This document shows positions 54,699-64,000 of a DNA stretch of 64,000 nucleotides, in pieces. The notes beneath the pieces were generated by a model. That model was not told the origin of the DNA. It did not search any database and saw nothing but the letters and a program-made list of their open reading frames with translations. This stretch comes from Liopterus haemorrhoidalis (lineage: Eukaryota; Arthropoda; Insecta; Coleoptera; Dytiscidae): NCBI GenBank assembly GCA_963971575.1, contig OZ020616.1, forward strand, positions 19,541,535 through 19,605,534, given 5' to 3'. A program made the translations under genes and the position numbers. Position 1 is the first letter of the stretch; the number at the start of each line of letters is the position of its first letter.

Positions 54699-55529
54699 CG
54701 AGGGGTGTTTGATAAGTGACTTCGAAATGAAAGATTTTTTTTACCATTATGTGACTTAGTTTACTCAACATATTTCAACTTCTTAATCCTTCCAAAAAGT
54801 AGGATTTCTCGAACTCTGCAAAATAGGCGTGTGTACCAACGATGACCTGCTCGTTCGATGTGAATCTTCTACCAGCGAGTCTTTTCTACGAGTTTGGAAA
54901 GAGAAAGAAGTTGCTGGAGAAGGGGGCAGATTTGGAGAATAGGGTGGATGAAAGAAGTTCGTAGCGTAAATCGAGCAATTTTACCGTTGGAATTGCAGAA
55001 AAGTGAGCTGGTGCTTTGTGAGCAAACGCGGCACCCAACTTGCCGATAGCTTTTATATGCCCAAATGTTCGTGCAGGATCATCTTAGCTATCTCGCGTAT
55101 CTTTACTCGGTGTTTGTCTAACACGATAACATAAATTTTATTGACCATCTCTTCAGATGTGACCTCGTTCGGACGTCTCGAGTGCTTAGCATCATTCGTG
55201 CTTGTACGACCACAACGATATTCAGTGAACGACTTGTAAGCCATTCCATGCAACTGAGCAGAGTTTCCATAATAGTTTTTAGCTTCGTTTCAGTTTCGTT
55301 TAATAGTTTTTCCACCCAAAAAGTACTACTTTTTCAACAGATGGAAATCATTTTTTTTTTGTAGCAAATAAACACAAGTTTATACAATTCCGAACAATGT
55401 TAAAAATGTACTGTTTCACAGATCTACTTGCGTATGTCAACAAAGAATGGCAAATGACAGAAATAATATTAAATTTGCAAACTGAGCGTCATATCTTATC
55501 AAAGTCACTAAGTTATCAAACGCCCCTCG
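54699..55529 (-). mobile_element. Deleted mariner (CGAGGGGYGTTTGATAA ends)
   Basis: CGAGGGGTGTTTGATAAGTG and its inverse CTTAGTTATC-type right end (ATCAAACGCCCCTCG) pair. TA precedes the left end; the right flank is TTA. It is about 831 bp. A solo end of the same family lies at 44800-44880. Confidence 0.85.
54750..55315 (-). pseudogene. Mariner transposase remnant, catalytic region mostly lost
   Basis: The minus strand has the HTH part at 55053-55253 (CGRTSTNDAKHSRRPNEVTS, KHRVKIREIAKMILHEHLGI). It joins directly to a C-terminal part at about 54760-55040 (APAHFSAIPTVKLLDLRYEL; FFLFPNS; RFTSNEQVIVGTHAYFAEFE; KSYFLEGLRS). The deletion removed the first Asp, and the PDLAPSD motif has decayed to SKSAPFSS-like sequence. 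It is not functional. Confidence 0.82.
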
Positions 55530-55990
55530 TTAACGTAGATAATTAAAATCTTGCTCTTCGGGGATATCGCACAATAAAGCTGTTTAAAAGTTCTTCTAAA
55601 TTTAAATTGTACAAAAAAAACTTATACACGAAGACTAATAAATCAGTCAAAGAATGGTTTCCTAGAAGCTGTTAATTTTATAAAATTCAAATCGAGAGGG
55701 ATATTCATTCGTTAAAAATAATATTCTGCAATAAATTTTTAAACGAGTGTTTTAAACTATTTTTAAACTAGCATATATATACTACTAGTATCTACACAGT
55801 TATGACATTGTCAAGAGTTTATCACAAACTAAACATAAATTGTAACAAAGAAGTATATAAACTCTCTGTGATAAACTCTTGATAATGACAGAACTGTAGA
55901 AACAATAGTAGGTAGTAACGAGTGAGATTGAATAAAGCTTATTTGCATTATTTAATTAAAAAGAAACATATGCTGTATATTATTACGAGT

Positions 55991-57313
55991 GACATTCAAT
56001 AAATAAAGAAACAAATTGATGTAGAAAAAAAAAAACTGTGTATTTTTACAAGACTTACGACTATCTACGAGACTTTTACTACTTTTCAACATAACTCCAC
56101 GAATATTAATACACTTGTCCCAACGATGAACTAGTTTTTTTATACCTGATGCAAAGAAATCTTTGTCTTGTTATTTGAGCCAGTTTCCCACAAATTCTTT
56201 GACTTCCTCGTTGTCGCTGAACTTTTTTCCACGTAATGCCTCCTTGAGTGGACCAAAAAAATTAAAATCAGAAGGAGACAAATCTGGACTGTAGGGAGAA
56301 TGAGGTAGTATCTTCGAACCCATTTTTTCAACGGTTTCTTGGGTCAGCTTGGCGGTATGAGGGCGAGCATTGGCGTGGAGCAATATCACGCCTTTTCTTT
56401 GAGATCCGTGACGTTTTTCTCACATCGCTGGCTTTACTTTGTTCATCAGCATATCTCAGTAGTAGGCACTGTTTATTGTACGCTGATCTTCCAAATAATC
56501 GCAAAAGACGACACCTCCGGCATCCCAAAAGACGGTCGACATGACTTTTCCCGCTGATGCTTGCGTTCTGAATTTCTTTCGGACAGGTGAGCTGATGTGC
56601 TTCCATTCCATGCTTTGTCTTTTGGATTCTGGTTCGAAATGCTGAACCCAAGTTTCATCACACGTTAAAATCTTGTTTAGAAAAGGGTCACTTTCCCTTT
56701 CATAGCGTTCTTTCAAGTCTGTACACACTTTGAGTCTTATTTCCTTGTGTTGTTGCGTTAACTGTTTCGGGACCCATCATGCACTTTTTTTGCTGTACTT
56801 GAGCTTTGCCAATGATAACGTGATGAACTGTGCCAACACTTGATGCAACTTTTTTTGCTATATCTTCAACAGTAATACGTCGGTCTTCACGAATAATGTC
56901 ATCAATGCGGGTTTCAAGCGAAGGAGTTGACACTTCAACTGGCCGGCCAGGACGTTGCTCGTCAGTCACTGAGGTTCGACAATTTTTGAACTGTTCTACC
57001 ATTTATAAAAAATTCGGCGATTCATTGAACTTTCACCATACTGTAAAATCATTCGAGAAAAGATTTTAGCCGGTTTTTGCTTACTGAAGGTGAAAAACCG
57101 GATCACTGAACGTTGTTCAACTAATGTGGAAACTTCAAGCGGACACGCCATCGTTAAATGCAATTTTGAGGTCATAAACAAAACATTTTTTATCCGTCAG
57201 GCGTTCTCAACTCATCCCAGTGATGCCAACCTAAAGTCATGAAAGTACCAAACTCCTCCTTTGACCGTTTTTTTTTTTCTACCTCAATTTGTCTCTTTAA
57301 TTATTTAATGTCT
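55991..57313 (-). mobile_element. Full-length mariner (1.32 kb), dead
   Basis: Terminal stretches 'ttcaataaataaagaaacaa' and 'ttgtctctttaattattt' are inverted over about 40 bp. The minus-strand transposase spans the interior. The exact target site is unclear. It is nested in the hAT at 54509-57685. Confidence 0.85.
56100..57151 (-). pseudogene. Mariner transposase with frameshifts and a catalytic Asp-to-Ala change
   Basis: It starts MACPLEVSTLVEQRSVIRFF at 57151. Then come VEQFKNCRTSVTDEQRPGRP and DRRITVEDIAKKVASSVGTV, frame breaks near 56830, and NKILTCDETWVQHFEPESKR (first Asp). WKHISSPVRKKFRTQAS follows, then another shift. GVILLHANARPHTA carries GCC (Ala) where family members have Asp (LLHDNARPHTA). 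YSPDLSPSDFNFFGPLKEAL (third Asp, 34-residue spacing) and a tail to about 56100 complete it. Multiple frameshifts plus the missing second catalytic residue make it inactive. Confidence 0.9.
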
Positions 57314-57693
57314 CTCGTACTTAAAATAGATAATGAATTAACAGTAGAATATGAGATATAGTGGACAATGTCAGAAGCTACCGAAAAGAAATTCGAAGCT
57401 TTTGAATTGTTGATCTATAGGCGTATACTCAAAATCTTCGAGAATCAAGTAAGATCGAATAAAGCTTAGTGCAACCAACTGAGTATTTGTTTTATTTCTT
57501 CGCGTTTCACAGTAAAATTTTGAACACTTTATAATATATACTAGTTTAAAAAATAATAAAATAATAGAAAAAATGTATAATAAAACCGTCTTGCAAGCCC
57601 CAAAAATATACGCGCCCTAGGCATTTGCCTAGTTTGCCAAAGACCGCCTCTGCCTGACGCGCGTCTAAAAGGTTCGCCACTCCTGTTCTACGG

Positions 57694-57859
57694 ATTTCAG
57701 ATCAACGAAACTATCCGGGAGATTCTCTCGGGCTACTTTCACCATAAATGAGGCTCAAACGACAAATTTTTGCTAGCTTTTTGCTATAAAGTCCTGGAGC
57801 AACTCTGTTATCAAAGCAATTGTAACTAATATTATGTTTGTTGTTGTTTTTTGTTTTAG
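57694..57859 (+). other. Intron end before the last mAChR-A exon
   Basis: It ends TGTTTTTTGTTTTAG, a strong 3' splice site. 57694-57752 is GC-richer and continues, across the hAT, the open frame at 54380-54508. Confidence 0.7.
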
Positions 57860-58774
57860 GTGACAGGTTGGGGAATGTCGCGAGTGAAAGCATGGTGTGT
57901 TGCGTGGTGGCATTCCGGCCGAGAGGACAGTGACACCGAAGAGGACACACCCAGCGAACAAAACCTCGGGTACGCAACACCCGTATCTATCGAAACACCT
58001 CTTCAAAGTTCCGTATCTCGTTGCACCAGCCTCAACGTTATCCGTGATCCCTACCAAATGCCGCAATCCAGCCAGCCAAATGTAACACCTACACGACTTC
58101 TAGCCGGTCAGACACCGCGTGATTCTCGCAGTTTACCTTCGCGTGGTGATCGTCTCGGTCCGCGTTCAGTGTCCAGTGATTCGGTGTATACTATCCTAAT
58201 ACGATTACCGGAACCTGCTCCCCTTGGAGATCAACAAGCCACCATCAAGATGATTCCAGCGGATAGGAACTCGCATGGGTTGCTCCCTGGGGGATGTTCG
58301 GATGAAGGTATGTTACCGAATCATCATCACCATTCGATTGGTCCGGGACCGATCGGAAGGAGACCTTCTGCTATGCCTATTCCGTTGAATGCGAAGATCA
58401 TACCTAAGCAGCTGGCGGGGAATAAGCAACTGGCTGGTGCGACTCGTGTTCAGGCGAAGAAAAAGAAGAAACCTCAGGAAAAGAAAGCGGATAAGAAAGC
58501 TGCTAAAACGTTGTCGGCTATTTTGCTAACGTTCATTGTAACGTGGACTCCTTATAATATTCTGGTGCTGCTGAAACCTGTAACGGGATCGAGTACTAGA
58601 ATACCGCCGCAATTGTGGGATTTTTTCTATTACTTGTGCTACATAAATTCTACAATTAATCCGATGTGCTATGCGCTGTGTAACGCGTCTTTTAGAAGGA
58701 CCTATTTGCGTATTTTACAGTGCAAATGGCATAACAGAAACAGGGCTGCTATGAATCGTGGCTACTATAATTGA
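57860..58774 (+). CDS. mAChR-A: mAChR-A last exon: loop 3, TM6, TM7, C-terminus
   Basis: It has 304 residues and a TGA stop at 58772-58774. The exon starts [20 protein letters not shown], a loop-3 segment I recall as conserved in insect mAChR-A. Residues 20-200 are low-complexity loop 3 (acidic [11 protein letters not shown], Pro/Ser-rich, a HHHH run at 155-158). A Lys-rich stretch (200-213) precedes TM6 (about 214-239: [20 protein letters not shown] with the WTPYN ligand-pocket motif). TM7 (about 249-273) ends in NPMCY, the NPxxY motif, followed by helix 8 ([19 protein letters not shown]) with a palmitoylation-type Cys. The long loop 3 is usual for muscarinic receptors. No stop or frameshift is seen. 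The 5' in-frame GTG is not a start, only the first spliced codon. Confidence 0.96.
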   Translation: MTGWGMSRVKAWCVAWWHSGREDSDTEEDTPSEQNLGYATPVSIETPLQSSVSRCTSLNVIRDPYQMPQSSQPNVTPTRLLAGQTPRDSRSLPSRGDRLGPRSVSSDSVYTILIRLPEPAPLGDQQATIKMIPADRNSHGLLPGGCSDEGMLPNHHHHSIGPGPIGRRPSAMPIPLNAKIIPKQLAGNKQLAGATRVQAKKKKKPQEKKADKKAAKTLSAILLTFIVTWTPYNILVLLKPVTGSSTRIPPQLWDFFYYLCYINSTINPMCYALCNASFRRTYLRILQCKWHNRNRAAMNRGYYN

Positions 58775-59640
58775 GACTGTCTGCAGTGTGCGTGACGCGA
58801 ACCGCGAAACGCTATCACAAACACTTATAGAACACAGGCTGGACCGACACAAATTCACCCAACACGAAAAACGTGTATTTTTCATAGAGAGTTTATATTA
58901 TATATATTATATTATATCGTGTCTAGTGGGTCCTAGATTCACGATGTTTTTTAAAAGTTGCGGACGTTTTATGGAGATTTTTATATTAAAATTCTCCACA
59001 GTCAAAGATACTCACTAAAAAGGCTGAGGACAAAAGGACGTTAGATATGAGAGAATGCTGTAAGTCTGAGTGAAAAAAATCTCATTTTACCAGTTCATTT
59101 ACTTCAAAACTATCTGAAGCAAGTTTTTTTTTACAATCGACATTTCATCAATGACATCTTCAATTCTTAGGACTTCTTAGGTATAACCGCAAAGCTCTTA
59201 TAATATTTAAAGGTCCCAAGGTCTAGTGGTATTTTGGGCAAAGAAGTTGTTCTTAAATTCTGTTTTTAAGTATAAAATACTCAAGTTTAGCCCGGAGTTT
59301 CTAAGCCCGGGGATTTAAAATCCGCGTATCTGTACTCTGTAGGCAACCATTTTAACTCAGAGCCACTGCAGCGCCCATATACCGTCGTCATGTGTCTGTT
59401 TTGTATGGAAATTATCCAACACCCTCTACCCCAGAAGGGGTGGTTTGAAAATTTGAAAAAAAATTGGAGTATTGCACTTGGTAATGATCATTATTATTAT
59501 TTTTTTTTAAATACTATTGTGGGGCAGGCGTGTATTCTCTGGGGCGATGGGAAGCTGCAGCGTCCCCTTTTTCCATTTAAAAATTATAATTTTATTTAAA
59601 CATATCAACCACAAAAATAAAAAAAAATAAATCGGCGTCT
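58775..59640 (+). other. Probable mAChR-A 3' UTR and downstream DNA
   Basis: There is no further coding sequence after the TGA. The first AATAAA-type signals in view are near 59606-59632, so the 3' UTR could be about 850 bp, but this is inference. Near 59175-59210 'cttaggtataaccgcaaagc' resembles a decayed composite-repeat end. Short frames (58758-59018, 59390-59599) have no domain. Confidence 0.5.
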
Positions 59641-60134
59641 CAATATAATATTTTACTTCTAATACTTATCATAGATTTTTTATTATTTTCTACTTTAAAA
59701 TTTTTAAATAATAAACAGAATTTGTGAAATTTTTTAATATTTCATTGCAAATGTCAGCGCCTCCCTTCCAAAAATCCAAGATACGTGCTTGTTGTGGAGT
59801 ATCGAATTGAAGTACTTGATACGAAAATCAACGGATGAACAGTATTTTTTTAAAAAAACTTATCATTTTAATGCGTTTTGCAAACTATGACAAAAAATTC
59901 GTATGCAAACTATGACAAATCATACATGTTAAAAGATATAGTCTATTCCAAGGTCTATTTTTAGGCTAAACTAGATTTTACAATCTAGTAACTTTTAAAG
60001 TTTGATTCGAGCTTTTGACCATTTTGGTTAAGTTTTATAAATCATACTTACAATAAACATTTTTAGATTAAAGTTAATATCATTATAAAATATCATTTTC
60101 ATTACATTTTGATTTTTTGTGTCATTTTTAAAGC
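59641..60134. other. AT-rich flank, repeat words, no gene
   Basis: 'ctagattttacaatctagta' at about 59972 with 'gcttttgaccattttggtta' resembles half of the inverted-repeat element at 10724-11150. 60070-60134 resembles 4605-4655. There is no gene. Confidence 0.45.
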
Positions 60135-60143
60135 AAATGTCTC

Positions 60144-60390
60144 ATGCCAACGGAGTGGCCGAGCGCATTAAATCGTGCAGTTTGGACTGTTGAAAACAGT
60201 CTGGATTGTGAAGTTGGTAGTTCGATTCTCCGTTGGTGATATTATTCGGGCGAGAATAATATGTTTACATTACTCTCATTTCACAACCATTCACCCCTCA
60301 TCTAGGTGTAGGTGTAGGAGCTCACCCCCTGGCATCGGCGATTAGCCTCGTGGCAGAAATAGGCCGATGTAAAATAAATATTTTTTAAAA
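60144..60390 (+). mobile_element. tRNA-derived SINE with 9-bp target duplication
   Basis: Its head resembles a type II tRNA (Ser/Leu-like): GGAGTGGCCGAGCGCATTAA contains the A-box TGGCCGAGCGC and TAGTTCGATTCTC is the B-box (60218-60230). The seven bases before TGGCC (AACGGAG) pair with CTCCGTT past the B-box, an acceptor-stem echo. The body 'ggagctcaccccctggcatc', 'gaaataggccgatgt' follows, then an A-rich tail. AAATGTCTC is duplicated exactly (60135-60143 and 60391-60399). Length is 247 bp. Pol III transcription and LINE-dependent mobility are inferred from this structure. Confidence 0.88.
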
Positions 60391-60399
60391 AAATGTCTC

Positions 60400-61300
60400 T
60401 TTTATTAAATTCTTACATTTTCCAAAAATTTAAAAATGTATTATTTATTTTATTTTTCTAACAAATGTCACTTAATAATAATTGCCAACATGAAAAATGA
60501 AATAAATAACCATGCTCTGTTTTCGTCACAACTTAAAAAAACGAAACCCGCATTTAGTTGCTCCTAAACCAAAGAAATGACCTAAAGACATATTTAGACT
60601 TTGAAGTTTTACAGTCAGTAAAAGCTAACATATTTTATTCAGAATAACCATATAACAAATATTGTCCAAGACAACCAACATTCAGGCCCACTGTGAAACG
60701 CCTTCTTTTACTGTATACCTACAAAATCCTGAAATGTGTGCATGACATAATTTTTGGAATGTGTTTGATGCATTTAATAGGGGATTTTGATTGGTATGAG
60801 ATGTATTGGTACACGATGTCTGGCTGTTATACGCAGGGTGCTCTCGGTCTAGTCCTCTAAAAATCAATAATACCTCCCTGCTCCATGTGATGGAGCAGCC
60901 GGCCATCCGTTTGCCATGCCATCATATCAAATATTACAAGTTATTTACTCCATCCCGGCCATCAGTGGCGGCTACTCAACTCACACATATACAAACAATG
61001 CCACACCGCCCCTACATCATTACAATAAATTAATAAAAACAATGTTCAATTCTTCAAATTGCTAAATCAGCTAAAGACATCAAATCAGCAGTAAAATATA
61101 ATTATAATAAAAAAATATTATATCAGGTTTAAGTCCGTGTCTTTACGTAGTGCTGAACTAGATAGTAATTTCTTTTTTTAATGTATCTACCAAGATCTCA
61201 AATATTATCTTTTTTTTTTTATAATGTGGACTTATCTGAGTAAAATATAACAGCAAATGTCAAATTTGATTATGAATTGACAAATTCAATTTCAAGCTTT
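60400..61300. other. AT-rich DNA downstream of the SINE, no gene seen
   Basis: 60710-60740 (gtatacctacaaaatcctga) is a composite-repeat end word. The frames at 60682-61033 are chance and have no domain. Confidence 0.45.
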
Positions 61301-61305
61301 GCTGC

Positions 61306-61915
61306 TCACCGTGGCGTAGTAGTTAGTGTAGCGATACACTGTCTTCTAGGCCAACGGTTCTTAAACTGGGGTCCGCGTAGCCATTACTGGGGGTCCGCGA
61401 AACAATTTTGACATTAACTTTACATCCCCCCAACTTTTCGCTTTTATTCAAATAACTTTAATAAAAATCCTAGATGGTCAAGACTTTTTGTATTTGTTGT
61501 TATCTAACTAGTTATTGACATAACTAAACAATAATTAGTAAAAATTTAATTATTTTTATTCAACTGCAAATGATTTACAGAAAACATATTATAATAAGAT
61601 CTATTTTGACTAATATTTGACCAAGAAATGTTTGTATGAGTTTAACGTATCATAATTTTTAATTTTTTAAATTCTTTTTATTACTATTTTTATTCATTTT
61701 ATGTTTTTTATTCTATATGCTAATAAAAATGTTCATCTCTATAAATGCGCAAGACCATTTATTAAAATAACCAGCAATACATTTTTACCAATATTTATTA
61801 TAACGTAGTGCCTATGAGATTATTGAGCCAGAAATTAAGTCTCAAGAACAACTACATAAGCTTGAGAACCCCTGTTCTAGGCCATGGGAGCTCGGGTTCG
61901 AATCCCGGTTATGGT
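61306..61915 (+). other. tRNA-like sequence split by a hAT element
   Basis: The left half 61306-61351 has a clean A-box (TGGCGTAGTAGTTAG, 61312-61326). The right half 61875-61915 has a textbook B-box with paired T-stem (GGGTTCGAATCCCGG, 61894-61908). Removing the hAT and one TTCTAGGC joins them at tRNA-like spacing. Acceptor-stem pairing is poor, so it is a tRNA-derived SINE head or pseudo-tRNA, not a functional tRNA gene. Confidence 0.72.
61352..61874. mobile_element. 523-bp hAT MITE in a tRNA-like sequence, exact 8-bp TSD
   Basis: Ends CAACGGTTCTTAAACTGGGG and CTTGAGAACCCCTG are inverted. TTCTAGGC is duplicated exactly (61344-61351 and 61875-61882). It carries a sub-terminal 'gggggtccgcg' block as in other hAT MITEs and no coding sequence. 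Confidence 0.94.
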
Positions 61916-64000
61916 ATGGATATTTATGTTGTCCAAAAATTGTTAAATAAAATTTTCAGAAATAAAAAATTATCAAAGTGTACTTAAAATCACTGTATAC
62001 TTTTGAAAGACCTTAATTTGTCAAAACCACTCCCAAACCAATTGTGTGGATATAATTTTTCATATGTTTTTATAAATTGGTCATAAAAATAGCATCAATA
62101 TTTATTCAAAAACTCAGTTTTCATTAATAATTACCCATTTTCTTAAGTGTTGCATATAATACCTACTATTTTTACGGCCGTTCATAACCTACGAAAAACA
62201 AGTGAGAATATAATTTATTTTTTGACATTCCATATAAATTTAATTTGGAAACGTCAAAATTTCAATTGTTTTCTGTATTTTGTTTATAGCAAAAATAAAA
62301 TATTCAAAATGATAATTTATAATTAAACTATTATATCAGCTCGTAATAAAAATAAAGTAACGAGCAAAGTATCTGAAATACAGATACAAGATACTTAAAT
62401 TGAAATATCTAGATACAGATACATATTTTAAAAAGTATCTAATTTGTATCTGGATACTTGAAAAAGTATCTAGTTACTGTATCTAGATGGTACTTGGTCT
62501 AGATTTGGTACTTGTAACTACACGTATTTGGTACTTGTAACTAGAGTTTATTACAACACTGGATGCAAGTATACTTGCACTATTTATACTGTTGTAATCC
62601 GATTATTATTTAATATTATTAACTTGCTTCAGATAAGATTTGATTGAAACTGTCTTTAAAAAATCATCCAAATGTGAGAACTTGGTAAAAAAGATTACGA
62701 CTAAAAACTACCAAAATCGAAATTTTTGAAACGAAATGAATGAAGTATGAATGATTTTTGAAAATTTTTTGTAGATCTGTATGTTTGTAATTGAAAAATG
62801 GCAATGGAAATAAAAAAAAAAAACATGAGCTTATGAAGGGGTAAACAATTTTCAAATCAACTTTTAAAAACACTCTAATTTAGGACTATTATAGAATGAT
62901 TCCAGATAAAATATTAAATGTTTTGTCCAAATAAGACTAAGTCTTCAACGCACAAATAATTATATTTTTATTTTCATCTAAATATATAAAAAAAAAATGT
63001 TATACGAAAAAATACAAAAAATATTTATAAGAAAAATTATTTCAATAAAATCTAGTTTCATATATTTTTAATACCAATTATACTAAATATAAAGATTTCA
63101 TTAAATATTTTTAATACTTAAAATTTGCAGAATTGTACAGGGTGTTTAAGAAAATATGATAAAACAACAATTATTAGAAAATTAACTTCAAAATTTTATT
63201 TAATTTATAAAATATTTTAGACTTGCGAAAGATGGCAGAGTTAATAGCACATTTTTACAAGGCCAATAGTAATTCCTACAAAACCAACAAAAAGACCACC
63301 AATGCGGTGGGCAGGTAAAACGACTAGATGGTTATCTTTGAGCAGACAGAGCACTCAACCGAAAGGAGTAAACTAGGAGAGGCATTCTAAATTAAAATGT
63401 GCTCTAATACAGTGCGATCATTATTTCTTGTCAGTTACATAACAGTAAATAATGAGTTTAAAAATATCAAAACTGTATTCTAATTCACAGCTGAAAATCC
63501 CAAATTAACAAAGAACCAACCAGATTACTTCGTTTGTCCAAACTCAACCGAGGAACAACGAAAATATGTGTTCCTAACTTAATACCTGTTATCAACTCAT
63601 TAGCGTGTGGAGAAAAATAGTGTTTATTTAATAATCAATTCGTATAAGGTAATAAAAATAGAATATACGCCTATTTATACATGTCCTTGGAAATAAGTTT
63701 GATAACTAAATGTTTCTGTCAAGTATTGTATAACGGACAAGATTTATTGATCGCTCTGTACCAGCTACACACGTACGGGCAAACCTGTGTTGGCCTGCCT
63801 GCACAGTTCCCTTTACAGGTATACCGGATTCCCTGCATCTACATGGTTTAGTTTTTGGACTTGTTTATAATTACAAAAAAGTGTTATAAGGGTAAAATAA
63901 AACTGGTATATGGTGTAAAGATTGGTTGAAAAGAAGAGCACTTTTACAAGTAAAAGAGCACCAAAAATTTGGCATTATTATTTACGAATGCATGAAGAAA
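61916..64000. other. AT-rich intergenic DNA with hAT-like and mariner-like scraps
   Basis: 62380-62575 carries many 'gatac'/'gtatc' words (aaaaagtatctagttactgt) and ends 'gagtttattacaacactgg', like the end of a hAT family with GATAC sub-terminal repeats; the left end is not identifiable. 63138 (acagggtgtttaagaaaata) resembles a mariner-type terminus without a partner. A minus frame at about 63240-63335 (VVLPAHRIGGLFVGFVG) is open but unrecognised. No gene is supportable. Confidence 0.4.

Larger units (their letters stand above)
54509..57685. mobile_element. hAT-type element hosting two mariners, exact 8-bp TSD
   Basis: The left end CAGAGGTGAACTTCTTTG and the right end (reverse complement CAGGAGTGGCGAACCTTTT) are related. 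TTCTACGG is duplicated exactly (54501-54508 and 57686-57693). Its right sub-terminal part holds another hAT-like end (GACCGCCTCTGCCTG at about 57642-57656). It lies 175 bp upstream of the last mAChR-A exon. Confidence 0.85.
51873..57859 (+). other. mAChR-A intron, about 6.0 kb, phase 0
   Basis: It runs from GTAACA at 51873 to TTTGTTTTAG at 57859, with a good pyrimidine tract. It contains a MITE, a TTAA-type element with a minisatellite, and a hAT carrying two mariners. Without identified insertions it would be under 1.5 kb. Confidence 0.9.

Noticed and set aside
57711..58085. Minus and shifted ORFs overlapping the last mAChR-A exon
   Set aside because: Shadows of a GC-rich coding exon; no independent features.
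60144..60235. Functional tRNA-Ser/Leu gene
   Set aside because: T-stem and acceptor pairing cannot both form, and the sequence continues into a SINE body with a tail and target duplication.

Overview
The window is AT-rich eukaryotic (insect) genomic DNA. The only host gene I can support is an A-type muscarinic acetylcholine receptor (mAChR-A), on the + strand. Three coding exons lie here: 9251-9485 (end of the DRY motif, TM4 and most of TM5), 51603-51872 (end of TM5 and start of the third intracellular loop) and 57860-58774 (rest of the loop, TM6, TM7, C-terminus, stop). The 5' exons lie upstream of the window, so 1-9250 reads as the end of an intron. The two complete introns are about 42.1 kb and 6.0 kb, both phase 0. 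The insect order cannot be fixed from the sequence.

Almost everything else is layered transposable elements inside the introns and downstream of the gene. Nine elements have exact 8-bp target duplications and hAT-like ends: 6473-8082, 6790-7965 (nested in the first), 10311-11422, 19238-19565, 22910-24722, 36020-36476, 45081-47481, 54509-57685 and 61352-61874. Mariner/Tc1-type copies are at 1-680, 5461-6187, 21372-22582, 24889-25815, 33983-35260, about 36603-38224 (broken), 42381-43269, 54699-55529 and 55991-57313. All are dead or internally deleted; the best preserved is 33983-35260. Other DNA elements are a Harbinger element (41956-43950) carrying a mariner, a Harbinger-like MITE (29960-30464), TTAA-flanked MITEs (13927-14688 and relatives), a pogo/Tigger remnant (12625-13660) and a possible Helitron 3' end (2441-2469). 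Retroelements are a 5'-truncated Jockey copy with a 13-bp target duplication (29544-32526), an RTE-like copy (18366-20455), a CR1/Jockey-type C-terminal remnant (about 22690-24840) and a tRNA-derived SINE (60144-60390).

Two patterns deserve most attention. First, a dispersed 0.9-1.5 kb repeat (copies at 15985-17528, 23074-24555, 28266-29505 and 47983-48899, plus fragments) has inverted-repeat-like ends and a GACA/GTCT tract. Its centre holds a tRNA-like A-box/B-box module that differs between copies although the flanks are conserved. Second, four hammerhead-ribozyme-like cores (CUGANGA, stem II, GAAA) occur in Penelope-like terminal sequence. Two of them form the outer ends of a 320-bp near-perfect inverted repeat at 46581-47256, flanked by a 16-bp direct repeat.

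In several places taking out an insertion plus one target duplication restores a reading frame (RTE FADD motif, Jockey C-terminus, CR1-like C-terminus). This supports both the boundaries and the order of insertion. No protein-coding gene other than mAChR-A, no rRNA gene, no intact tRNA gene and no CRISPR array was found.
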